Positions 33,332 to 39,865 of a DNA stretch of 54,900 nucleotides are shown here, piece by piece. The first letter of the stretch is position 1. The number at the start of each line of letters is the position of its first letter. The notes beneath the pieces were generated by a model. That model ran no database searches. It saw nothing but the letters and a program-made list of their open reading frames with translations, and was not told where the DNA came from. The DNA lies in IMG/VR virus record IMGVR_UViG_3300042555_000963, positions 1 through 54,900 of that record. One strand, written 5' to 3'. The translations under genes and the position numbers were made by a program. This stretch comes from a virus.

Positions 33332-33362
33332 CCTTCTATGTCTTGTTTACCTTCTATGTCTT
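33332..33362 (+). repeat. 13-nt direct repeat
   Basis: CCTTCTATGTCTT occurs at 33332-33344 and 33350-33362, in the gap between the secreted-protein gene and promoter copy 9. No gene is seen in 33293-33430. Confidence 0.5.
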
Positions 33363-33430
33363 CATTAAGAAGTATAAGCACTCGCTCTGCTCGTGTAAGC
33401 GCTCTATTCTTTTTACTATCTCCTCTCATT

Positions 33431-33451
33431 AACCCTTGATTGAGACTAGTA
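33431..33451 (+). promoter_or_regulatory. Early promoter motif, copy 9 (no gene follows)
   Basis: AACCCTTGAT, TGAGAC, TAGTA. It shares TAGTA with copy 10 rather than TAAAA. No credible coding frame lies between it and copy 10. Confidence 0.68.
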
Positions 33452-33560
33452 TAGTATAACATCAGAGGTGATTTCCTAACTCGTATGTTATTCCACCGCT
33501 CTATATCAGAGCTATTGCAGCCTTCGGCTGTTGCTGCTTCGCAGTTATTATATGCTTTAT
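33452..33560 (+). ncRNA. Candidate small RNA
   Basis: About 110 nt lie between promoter copies 9 and 10. The stretch holds two hairpins, GCTCT-ATATC-AGAGC (near 33497) and CAGCC-TTC-GGCTG (near 33516), with GCAGC/GCTGC pairing around the second. No clear U-tract terminator is present. The only frame (ATG 33485) lacks a proper start context. A noncoding transcript is inferred from promoter plus structure. Confidence 0.4.
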
Positions 33561-33561
33561 T

Positions 33562-33582
33562 AACCCTTGATTAAGAGTAGTA
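33562..33582 (+). promoter_or_regulatory. Early promoter motif, copy 10
   Basis: AACCCTTGAT, TAAGAG, TAGTA; the gene start lies 45 nt downstream, unlike the 7-11 nt of copies 1-8. Confidence 0.7.
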
Positions 33583-33626
33583 TATCATTTAAGCCTTTTA
33601 TTCATTCACACTTAAAACCATTTAAG

Positions 33627-33962
33627 ATGGCACTTATCGCAAAATTCCAAAGAAAGTACCGTAAAGCAATCACCGGTACAACAGTATTCGTTTACAACGT
33701 ATCAGGTTCCGAGAAAGAACTTGCAGACTTTGAAGCCGCAGAAGGCGACAATTACCGCCTTGACGACAAGACCGGTAAACCCATTTGGTTCACCACACGT
33801 TTCATCGATGATAACATCAGCCTTGTTATCACCGAGAACAACAAGGTTGTTGCCGATGATAGCGAGCTATCAAAGATGGCAAGCCTTGTGAGCCAGTTCG
33901 GCCCAGAAGTAGCCAAGCTTGTGCTTATGCAAAAGCAAATGAAGTCTGCTTCGGCTGAATAA
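33627..33962 (+). CDS. Early hypothetical protein, possibly nucleic-acid binding
   Basis: This is a 111-residue protein from ATG 33627 (MALIAKFQRKYRKAITGTTV). A short leader from promoter copy 10 contains the A-rich ACTTAAAACCATTTAAG. The first ~75 residues are beta-rich (VFVYNVSGSEKEL, PIWFTTRFIDDNISLVIT), followed by a helix (MASLVSQFGPEVAKLVLMQKQM). The basic N-terminus and beta pattern could be an OB-like nucleic-acid-binding fold, but no motif proves it. Confidence 0.62.
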   Translation: MALIAKFQRKYRKAITGTTVFVYNVSGSEKELADFEAAEGDNYRLDDKTGKPIWFTTRFIDDNISLVITENNKVVADDSELSKMASLVSQFGPEVAKLVLMQKQMKSASAE

Positions 33963-33975
33963 GCCCAGACATTCC

Positions 33976-34010
33976 AGACCTCTGCCCACATTGGGTAGGG
34001 GTCTTTTTTT
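33976..34010 (+). terminator. Intrinsic terminator ending the early array
   Basis: AGACC-T-CTGCCCA / GGGTAGGGGTCT imperfect stem, then TTTTTTT. Confidence 0.82.
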
Positions 34011-34099
34011 CTTCTTGGCTCCCGGGCTCACATATGCTTTAACCGCTCGTCTCCCGGCTCACACACTCTCCTAACCGCTCACATCTTAATTAACCACTC

Positions 34100-34252
34100 A
34101 TGTCAACTCGTACTAAAACCCTCACGTTACCCTCGTTCCAGTTCTTTCGCGACTGGTATACACGCATGAAATTACGTTTCTCTACACTCACACTACGTCT
34201 GATGAAGATACACACCGGCAATAGCTCTGTTCGTGTCATCATCTCCTACTAA
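34100..34252 (+). CDS. Possible small basic protein (50 residues)
   Basis: An ATG-to-TAA frame of 50 codons (MSTRTKTLTLPSFQFFRDWY ... NSSVRVIISY), rich in Arg, Lys, Thr and aromatics. It has no early promoter motif and no CCTATG context, and it sits before a noncoding structured stretch. It could be a real basic peptide or chance. Confidence 0.3.
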   Translation: MSTRTKTLTLPSFQFFRDWYTRMKLRFSTLTLRLMKIHTGNSSVRVIISY

Positions 34253-34319
34253 AACGCACACTTAAAGTTCATGTATGTGTGCGTAAGTGATTGATAGTCA
34301 ACCCCACCACACTATACTC

Positions 34320-34790
34320 ATTAGGCCCAAACCTGCTCATACAGGGCCCGGTGCCGCGGATCAAATGGCTATAACAGCTCTGTGTGTACACATATACGGG
34401 TGTTGAGCTATGGAATGTGCCATAGTCATAGACAAGCAACATCTACGAGACAATCAGCTTGTCTGAGCGTTTCCACACACAGAGTATGTTATATACAGCT
34501 CTATACGATATTATACAATTTGTTACACCAGAGATAAAAACCCTCAAGTGTGTTAGCCTGACGAGGACTATGCTTGGTTAGGGTTGCAATGTAACAGATA
34601 TGTATATACACAGGCTTGCTTAATAAGTAATGTACCACAAACAGCTTCCCAAGGGCTGACAGATGTATAAGAGATGGCATATAGCCTGAAAGACAATTAT
34701 ACTTATACAATTCTGAGTACAGAGGGTATATTCCCGCAGGTACTTACACATGTGATCAGTGGGAGTCATGACCCAACCATCTACCAATAA
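34320..34790 (+). ncRNA. Candidate large structured RNA A
   Basis: The 34253-34877 gap lacks coding frames but has nested long helices. ATAACA-G-CTCTGTGTG (34371-34386) pairs with CACACAGAG-TA-TGTTAT (34476-34492). Inside are hairpin CTATGG/CCATAG (34408-34425) and GACAAGC/GCTTGTC (34431-34463). A second domain has TGTTACA (34521) with TGTAACA (34590), enclosing AACCCT/AGGGTT. Further right, TGTATAAG pairs with CTTATACA. The multi-branched layout suggests an ornate phage RNA. Boundaries and strand are estimates. Confidence 0.5.
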
Positions 34791-34877
34791 GGATTTTATA
34801 AAATCTAGGTCTTAAAAAGGATGTATTACATGTGTGTACACTGAGGGTGTTATTAGCCACTAATTAACCTTCATTAT

Positions 34878-35090
34878 ATGCTTCTTACTAATCAAAACTT
34901 CATTAACCTGATTTCCACGCCTGAGCGCTTCACCACCGAATACGTGGTTATAGACACCTCTGTTCCGTCTAATGGACTGGATATTGCTCTGGCCGGGGGC
35001 TTCTTAATCAAGCTATCCCACGAATATTTCAAATGCAAACGCTCTGTCGCAGAGGATTTAGAACTCTCTATTATATCAGAGTACGCATAA
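34878..35090 (+). CDS. Small hypothetical protein
   Basis: This is a 70-residue protein (MLLTNQNFINLISTPERFTT) with mixed alpha/beta pattern and helical end (CKRSVAEDLELSIISEYA). A terminator follows. No early motif precedes it; the structured RNA A region lies directly upstream and may form its long leader. Function unknown. Confidence 0.55.
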   Translation: MLLTNQNFINLISTPERFTTEYVVIDTSVPSNGLDIALAGGFLIKLSHEYFKCKRSVAEDLELSIISEYA

Positions 35091-35117
35091 CAACGCATTG
35101 TTTTAGTGGTTAAATAC

Positions 35118-35160
35118 AAGGGCTCTCTGGTTCCCCCCGAACGGAGAGTCCCTTCTTTTT
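35118..35160 (+). terminator. Intrinsic terminator
   Basis: AAGGGCTCTC / GAGAGTCCCTT stem around a C-rich loop, then TCTTTTT. Confidence 0.75.
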
Positions 35161-35193
35161 CCCGCTTTATTTAGTAATCCATTCCTTATTCCT

Positions 35194-35508
35194 ATGAAAA
35201 AAGCCCTTATTGTAACCACCGTGGCCTTTGTCCTTATGTCTCTATGTGACATATACAGCATCATATCCAACTGGGGTAATAACCAGATGGTGCTGGCTAA
35301 CGGCTCTAATCTGATCATCCTCATCAACTGGTACGTCATGTGCCAGCTCTATTTCCGCACGGCTGTCAAGACAGACGAGCTCATAGTAGAGAATTACAGC
35401 GCAAAAACAGCCCTCTTAACCATCCTGGAAGAGGTGGGCTACGACATCAGCGAGCAAAAAAACCACAAGCTCGATGACATTGTCTCTCATATACGAAATA
35501 TTCAATAA
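35194..35508 (+). CDS. Small membrane protein
   Basis: This is a 104-residue protein with two hydrophobic spans near the N-terminus (IVTTVAFVLMSLCDIYSII; NLIILINWYVMCQLYF). A soluble helical domain of ~55 residues follows (TALLTILEEVGYDISEQKNH). Start in a TTCCTATG context. It is probably an inner-membrane protein with a cytoplasmic C-terminus. It begins a run of three closely spaced small genes. Confidence 0.62.
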   Translation: MKKALIVTTVAFVLMSLCDIYSIISNWGNNQMVLANGSNLIILINWYVMCQLYFRTAVKTDELIVENYSAKTALLTILEEVGYDISEQKNHKLDDIVSHIRNIQ

Positions 35509-35526
35509 CCCACTAAAACCATTCAC

Positions 35527-35781
35527 ATGGACGTAAAAGACCTAATTGTCATGGCCGCTGCCATGCGCAAAAGAGAAGACATCCTGGACTCTATCATTGA
35601 GTCTGCACAAGAAGCTAAACTTGGCATCCGGGAAGACGCTCACCAAGAACTGGCTATGCACTGCCAGATGTATCTCGTAAACGTTATGACCAACGGAGAT
35701 ATTAAAAAAGCAATGAAGCTCACAGAAGAAATGGCCCAAGAAGAAAAGGACCGTAATCTGTTTAAGCCTTCTTCAAACTAA
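35527..35781 (+). CDS. Small helical protein
   Basis: This is an 84-residue, all-helical, charged protein (MDVKDLIVMAAAMRKREDIL; IKKAMKLTEEMAQEEKDRNL). It lies 18 nt after the membrane protein gene and is probably co-transcribed with it. A hairpin follows. No family is recognised. Confidence 0.6.
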   Translation: MDVKDLIVMAAAMRKREDILDSIIESAQEAKLGIREDAHQELAMHCQMYLVNVMTNGDIKKAMKLTEEMAQEEKDRNLFKPSSN

Positions 35782-35791
35782 TTAGTATGGA

Positions 35792-35836
35792 TGGTTGCCC
35801 TGGAGATGATTTCACAAGGGGCAGCCACTGTATTTA
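35792..35836 (+). terminator. Possible terminator hairpin
   Basis: TGGTTGCCC / GGGCAGCCA stem (one G-U) with an 18-nt loop, but only a weak following run (CTGTATTTAT). Confidence 0.35.
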
Positions 35837-35854
35837 TACACTCACTAATTCATT

Positions 35855-36088
35855 ATGCATATGAAAAAACTAATGCAACTTCTGGGATTAATGTCTGACT
35901 ACACTGTGCACTTACCCGCCAGTAACATACGTCACAACCCACAGAGCCTGGACCTGCCTGCTTTCACCACCTGGTGCAACGAGCTAAACGTGTCCATATT
36001 GGCCCCCAAGAACGCTGAGTTTACCATCACCATTGGTAACCACGTTAAACATGTCCGTCTTGAAAGAGACAGTGTCATGAACCCTTAA
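35855..36088 (+). CDS. Small hypothetical protein
   Basis: This 77-residue protein may start at 35855 (MHMKKLMQLLGLMSDYTVHL) or two codons later. It has an N-terminal helix and a beta-rich end (AEFTITIGNHVKHVRLERDS). It lies between the helical protein and the 198-residue gene with short spacers. Function unknown. Confidence 0.55.
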   Translation: MHMKKLMQLLGLMSDYTVHLPASNIRHNPQSLDLPAFTTWCNELNVSILAPKNAEFTITIGNHVKHVRLERDSVMNP

Positions 36089-36106
36089 TCCAAACTCCTA
36101 CATCCT

Positions 36107-36703
36107 ATGAAACTAAAAGAATCCAACTTCAATCACGAAGAAGAAAACTTTAATAAGGCTATCGGTATACCGGCAGACCTTATTGTCCTGTGTAGAGAAC
36201 GTATCTTCTTTACACACTTTGCCCATAGCTTGCAAGCAGATGAGCTATTTCCCAACCGCGATGATGCTCCCAAAGAGTATAAAACCGTTACAGGAGATCT
36301 TCAAGCCACTCTCAATATGATTAGCGATCCTTTGGAGTATGATTTCACCCTGCTAAACTTCATGCCTTACCACCGCCTGGCACAGGAAGCCTACTCACGC
36401 TACTCCCACTCTAAGGATATTGATGACGATGACAGTATGAGCAAAGAAGAAAGAATCAAACACGAGCTGGTAAAGCTTGTTACCAAGCTGCACGCCCTCA
36501 AAGAAAGCATGCATGAAGACGAGGAGGATGAAGATGACGATGATTATGAAGACAACAGCCTTTCTTTAAAGAGTGTTATCAACCGAATCAAGCTTGTCAA
36601 AGAAACCAAGTACAACTTCCACAAGTACATGACTGCCATGGGACATCCCATCACCCGCAACTACAACGATGTAGATGACCTGCTCAACGATCTTTTTAAA
36701 TAA
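36107..36703 (+). CDS. Hypothetical protein with acidic run
   Basis: This is a 198-residue protein (MKLKESNFNHEEENFNKAIG), with ATCCTATG start context. Residues 1-110 look globular (IPADLIVLCRERIFFTHFAH; LEYDFTLLNFMPYHRLAQEA). Residues ~138-152 are a run of Asp and Glu, and the end is helical (SVINRIKLVKETKYNFHKYM). No named domain is seen. The acidic run could bind a basic protein or mimic DNA. Confidence 0.62.
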   Translation: MKLKESNFNHEEENFNKAIGIPADLIVLCRERIFFTHFAHSLQADELFPNRDDAPKEYKTVTGDLQATLNMISDPLEYDFTLLNFMPYHRLAQEAYSRYSHSKDIDDDDSMSKEERIKHELVKLVTKLHALKESMHEDEEDEDDDDYEDNSLSLKSVINRIKLVKETKYNFHKYMTAMGHPITRNYNDVDDLLNDLFK

Positions 36704-36717
36704 TGTTGTAGAAATAT

Positions 36718-36749
36718 TTTGTAGAACTGAAATAAGTTCTCTAACTTCG
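36718..36749 (+). promoter_or_regulatory. Bacteroidota-type promoter
   Basis: TTTG, 20 nt, then TAACTTCG (TAnnTTTG-like). It is overlaid by repeats TTGTAGAA, TTGTAGAAC and GTTCTACA. It shares AGTTCTCTAACTTC with the promoter at 44154. Confidence 0.7.
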
Positions 36750-36779
36750 TTCTACACTCATTAAGTTTAAACTTGTTAC

Positions 36780-37067
36780 ATGAAGACAAAAAATCCCCGT
36801 ATAGACGGTGGATTTGGGATGGTACCTAAAACAGTCATGGCCGACCCTGAGCTTTCACTCAAAGAAAAGGGTCTCTATGCCTACCTGACTACCTATGCTA
36901 ATGGAACAACTAACGAATTAACAGTGAGTGTAAGCCGGATGGCATCGGAGTGCGGCACAACCCAGTCCACTGTCAAACGCTCTTTAAAGATCCTTGAAAG
37001 TAAGAAGATCATCAAACGAGATAACACAGGGTTTTTGACTACCAAGAAAACAACCCTGTTAAAATAA
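36780..37067 (+). CDS. Winged-helix DNA-binding protein (HTH_36-like)
   Basis: This 95-residue protein fits the helix-turn-helix domain of replication-initiator-like proteins. PRIDGGFGMVPKTVMADPEL is followed by SLKEKGLYAYLTTYANG and then SRMASECGTTQSTVKRSLKI, where the last stretch is the recognition helix; a short wing ends the protein. Only the DNA-binding domain is present; longer relatives have a C-terminal domain. A host-type promoter precedes it. It may act as regulator or replication factor. Confidence 0.7.
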   Translation: MKTKNPRIDGGFGMVPKTVMADPELSLKEKGLYAYLTTYANGTTNELTVSVSRMASECGTTQSTVKRSLKILESKKIIKRDNTGFLTTKKTTLLK

Positions 37068-37069
37068 TT

Positions 37070-37560
37070 CACGTACCAGTGGGGGTAAGAACTTTTCACG
37101 TACCGGAGCTTGCAAAACTGCTGGTATTGGACGAGGTCTACCCCTCCCTGGTACACAAACTCTTTGGCTGATGAAAGGTGTCAAGAACGTATGGTAGTAG
37201 CGAAAGGTTGAGCTGGTTTAGAGATCTATCTAATCAAGTGCTCCCCAAGTGAATCATATGGCCCGGGAAACCGAGGTCTTGCCCCTTTTGTAGCCAAACT
37301 TATTAACTGATGTTTATAGCCTCAAGTAAGACAAACGCCAATCTGGCCGCATTGAACTGTAAGCATAGTTAAATAAACCCATGTCTGATCCCAGGAGCTA
37401 AGTAGTGTATTAACCAAATTAGTCAGGACAAGCACTCGCGAACCCGTCAGTAGCTGAAGCAATTCAGTGAACCGCCCAGTAACAGAGTCAGGACAGAACT
37501 AGATCCATAAGAACTACTGAACCCTGGGATAGACATAACTCATTTATTCAATAATCCAAC
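37070..37560 (+). ncRNA. Candidate large structured RNA B
   Basis: A gap of about 500 nt has no coding frame. Domain 1: GTACCAG (37073) with CTGGTAC (37148) and inside it GGGGTA (37082) with TACCCC (37139), enclosing a further hairpin. Domain 2: ATCCCAGG (37388) with CCTGGGAT (37523), then AGTAGT (37401) with ACTACT (37513). Inside these is a GNRA hairpin CTGAA-GCAA-TTCAG (37454). CGG-GAAA-CCG near 37264 is another GNRA-type hairpin. AGTCAGGACA occurs twice (37421, 37487). Size and form recall ornate phage RNAs such as GOLLD or ROOL, but I cannot assign a family. Confidence 0.55.
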
Positions 37561-37570
37561 TGATAAGTAC

Positions 37571-38317
37571 ATGAACAAAAAAGTATCAGAAGTCAGAGTA
37601 ACCACTGACTATTCTATGTTCAAATTTGATCCTTTGAACAGAGATGTAACACCATCAAAGGTGGAAAGACTTAAACCAAGTCTAGCTAGAACTGGGGGTA
37701 ACCTCCAGAGCGTCTTGATTGATGCAAAAGGTTATATTATAGACGGCCAACACAGAGTGGTTGCTTGCAAAGAACTTAAACTACCGGTTCGTTATGAAAT
37801 AAAAGCAGGTGGTTATACATCTAAAGACATCGTAGAAATCAACAACAACCAGAACGACTGGACGCTTAGTAACTACGCTTCTTTATATGCAAAAGAAGGT
37901 AACATCAACTACCAGATCTATCTGAAATACCGTAAGCTATTTCCAGACTTCAAAGAAGGGGTATTAAGTGCCATCCTGGAAAACAAATACAGTCTTACTA
38001 ACAATACTTCTGGCAGCCTTGCTCACAGAGGATTCCAAAAAGGCATATTGACTGTTGCCCAGGAACCTAAAGCAAAGCTGATGCTGCAAAAGCTGACAGA
38101 GATCGGTGAATTCTATAAAGGATACAACAAGCGTGGATTTGTACATGCTGTTATTCACCTGTCAAATCAACCTGGATTTAGCTGGGACAAGTTTATTACC
38201 AAGATGAAGATCCGTAGTATCAGCTTGTTTGACTATCCTAAAGCAACAGACTTTGTAAAAGCGCTTACAGAGATATACAACTACCGTGAGCGTAACAAGA
38301 TCACCTTTAATGTGTAA
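37571..38317 (+). CDS. ParB-like nuclease-domain protein
   Basis: This 248-residue protein has an N-terminal ParB/sulfiredoxin-type domain. FKFDPLNRDVTPSKVERLKP is followed by NLQSVLIDAKGYIIDGQHRVVACKEL, and the DGQHR motif is the nucleotide-binding core of the fold. The C-terminal half is helical and basic, without the ParB HTH. Such stand-alone phage proteins may regulate transcription or cut DNA. It lies between structured RNA B and the tRNA-like/tmRNA region. Confidence 0.75.
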   Translation: MNKKVSEVRVTTDYSMFKFDPLNRDVTPSKVERLKPSLARTGGNLQSVLIDAKGYIIDGQHRVVACKELKLPVRYEIKAGGYTSKDIVEINNNQNDWTLSNYASLYAKEGNINYQIYLKYRKLFPDFKEGVLSAILENKYSLTNNTSGSLAHRGFQKGILTVAQEPKAKLMLQKLTEIGEFYKGYNKRGFVHAVIHLSNQPGFSWDKFITKMKIRSISLFDYPKATDFVKALTEIYNYRERNKITFNV

Positions 38318-38320
38318 CGT

Positions 38321-38533
38321 ATGAACAAGCCATTTGTCATAAAAGGCATAATACTATGGGTGCTGCACAGCATCTTAACCGTAGTAATTATGCAGGAAAC
38401 AGTGCAATGCATGAGTCAACCTCTGCCATTGTTCACTTTTATTGTTTGCTATCTCATTATGTTGGTAGCATTCTACTGGTTCATATGGCATACGTTTAAG
38501 TGTCTGATTTATTTCAGAGACCACTATAAATAA
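38321..38533 (+). CDS. Small membrane protein
   Basis: This is a 70-residue protein with two hydrophobic spans (IKGIILWVLHSILTVVIM; FTFIVCYLIMLVAFYWFIW) and a basic end. It is 3 nt past the ParB-like gene and probably co-transcribed. Likely an inner-membrane protein; function unknown. Confidence 0.6.
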   Translation: MNKPFVIKGIILWVLHSILTVVIMQETVQCMSQPLPLFTFIVCYLIMLVAFYWFIWHTFKCLIYFRDHYK

Positions 38534-38667
38534 TTACTGTGTTTTTATTAAGATCAGAATAACCTGGGCATGACCTGGTAGGCGTCTGGTAGAGATCATA
38601 GTAACTCATTGTCTGTATGTTGAAACTAACTCTTAGAACGTAATACATATAGACTTTCAGCTTGGAA

Positions 38668-38707
38668 CACTTGTGCTGTTAAACAGGTGTATGGTAGTGA
38701 TCTACCA
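38668..38707 (+). ncRNA. Two-hairpin RNA module, copy 1
   Basis: CACTTGT (38668) pairs with ACAGGTG (38683), 7 bp. Then TGGTAG-TGAT-CTACCA forms a 6-bp hairpin with 4-nt loop. The same layout recurs at 38858. It ends 4 nt before the tRNA-Ile-like element. The 38534-38667 stretch upstream shows no gene and no clear helix. Confidence 0.5.
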
Positions 38708-38711
38708 AGCA

Positions 38712-38786
38712 GCCGAGATAGCTTAACTATGAGAGAGTCCTTGACTGATAATCTTGGCGGTGCAGGTGCAAACCCTGCTTTCGGCT
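38712..38786 (+). tRNA. tRNA-like element, Ile (GAT) type, degenerate
   Basis: Acceptor GCCGAGA/TTTCGGC (7 bp, one G-U), TA linker, D-arm-like GCTT...GAGA, anticodon loop CTGATAA (anticodon GAT), 5-nt variable loop, and T-arm GCAGG-TGCAAAC-CCTGC. The anticodon stem CTTGA/TCTTG has two T-T mismatches and the D-stem one mismatch. It may be a decayed tRNA-Ile or a tRNA mimic. No CCA is encoded. Confidence 0.5.
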
Positions 38787-38857
38787 CTGCTCTTGATGTA
38801 GAGGCTAACTATATCAGGTTTACCATAGTTGAACCTTAATCAGCTGGAGGACTGGAC

Positions 38858-38897
38858 CACTTGTTCCTACAATACAGGTGTGAGGATCTTAATCCTC
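38858..38897 (+). ncRNA. Two-hairpin RNA module, copy 2
   Basis: CACTTGT (38858) and ACAGGTG (38874) pair exactly as in copy 1. Then GAGGAT-CTTA-ATCCTC, again 6 bp with a 4-nt loop but of different sequence. It ends 3 nt before the next tRNA-like element. Confidence 0.5.
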
Positions 38898-38900
38898 GTT

Positions 38901-39011
38901 TACTCCTTAGCTCAGATGAATAAGGACCTGCACTGATAACGCAGCCACCTGTTTAAGTTAGAGCACCGGCCGATTAAGCCGGAGGTCCCTGGGGCGGAAC
39001 CAGGAGGAGTA
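38901..39011 (+). ncRNA. tRNA-like element with enlarged D-loop
   Basis: Acceptor TACTCCT/AGGAGTA (7 bp), TA linker, D-stem GCTC/GAGC, anticodon stem CCGGC/GCCGG with 7-nt loop CGATTAA, 5-nt variable loop AGGTC, T-stem CCTGG/CCAGG. All stems are perfect. The D-loop is 47 nt instead of about 9 and holds a second hairpin, CTGC-ACTGATAAC-GCAG. The T-loop GGCGGAA lacks TTC, and position 33 is G. It is unlikely to be a normal tRNA. Confidence 0.5.
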
Positions 39012-39016
39012 TCTAC

Positions 39017-39456
39017 GGGGCCGTCTTGGCATTTGATCCGTATGAGAATGGTAGTATCACATGCAAGCCCTGGAACGGGTAAACAAGTTCCGAAAAATAA
39101 ACGCAAAGACTAAGTCTCAGCGTGTTGAAGAAGGTGCAAGCATCATTGCTATGGCCTTCAGCCGTGTAGCAGTAGCTGCATAGTCAACGGGGTCCGCTGG
39201 ACCTGGCAACAGAAACAGCAAGCCGTAAGGTACTCTGATACTGACAGCTCTTAGGAGTGATGGGTGTGAAAGCAGAGTGAATGACTACATCGCCCCAGCC
39301 TTACAAATGTTTTCTCTGTTATGTCAAAACAGAGTGGTGGATGGTGAGCAAAACCTGCGCACCCCAAACTACTGATCAGCTTGCAGATCTAAGCATGTAA
39401 AAATGGTATTATGATTACTTACGGAGACACCGGTTCGATTCCGGTCGGCTCCACCA
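39017..39456 (+). ncRNA. ssrA: tmRNA (transfer-messenger RNA) with 26-residue tag
   Basis: The tRNA-like domain has acceptor GGGGCCG (39017) with CGGCTCC, giving a G3-U70 pair, the alanine identity signal. It also has T-arm ACCGG-TTCGATT-CCGGT and an encoded CCA end. Helix 2 is CCGTA (39038) with TACGG (39420), extended by ACATGC (39059) and GCATGT (39393). The tag frame runs from GCA 39103 to TAG 39181 and encodes 26 residues, starting AKTKSQRVEE and ending SRVAVAA. The VAVAA end resembles the ALAA degron read by ClpXP. It rescues stalled ribosomes. The tag is long and unlike the short tag (about GENNYALAA) expected of Bacteroidota hosts. Confidence 0.9.
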
Positions 39457-39484
39457 GGTGTTTGTACATCCTTTATTGCAAATC

Positions 39485-39518
39485 CCCTCCTGTGTTTCTA
39501 CACTGGGAGGTATTTTAT
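39485..39518 (+). terminator. Terminator-like hairpin after tmRNA
   Basis: CCTCC...GGAGG with inner GTGT/ACAC, then TATTTTAT. It lies about 30 nt after the tmRNA CCA end. Confidence 0.6.
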
Positions 39519-39540
39519 CACAAAAATCCATTTTATATCT

Positions 39541-39855
39541 ATGAAGAAATATCACTTAATGAATCATGATGACGATGTTGAATACTACATATATGAAGTA
39601 GATACTGAAGAAGGTACTCAAGTTCAACTTTTCAGTTCAGAAAGCTCTAAGATGTGGAGTGATCACGCAAGATCTGAGCTGAAACTTACAGCAACAGATA
39701 CTGGTAACGACATTGTATTCTCTAAAAAAATCGGTAAAACACTGGACTATGCTGAGCTCTTTGAACTACACATTGTATTAGCTTTTATGAGAAAAGATGA
39801 GATGGAAACGTTTCCATACAAGCTAGTAGAAATCAATACTGTTTTTTCCATATAA
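39541..39855 (+). CDS. Hypothetical protein
   Basis: This 104-residue acidic protein (MKKYHLMNHDDDVEYYIYEV) is beta-rich in the first half, helical later (YAELFELHIVLAFMRKDEME). Start in a TATCTATG context. It is the first gene after the tmRNA terminator and heads a run of four closely spaced genes. Function unknown. Confidence 0.6.
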   Translation: MKKYHLMNHDDDVEYYIYEVDTEEGTQVQLFSSESSKMWSDHARSELKLTATDTGNDIVFSKKIGKTLDYAELFELHIVLAFMRKDEMETFPYKLVEINTVFSI

Positions 39856-39865
39856 AACCTAGCAT

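Noticed and set aside
37070-37560. Group I intron interpretation of RNA B
   Set aside because: GNRA hairpins are present, but I could not find the conserved P7/P3 core or exon junctions, and the flanking genes are not split.
38912-39106. Minus-strand 64-codon frame across the tRNA-like element and tmRNA
   Set aside because: Explained by structured RNA; no start context.
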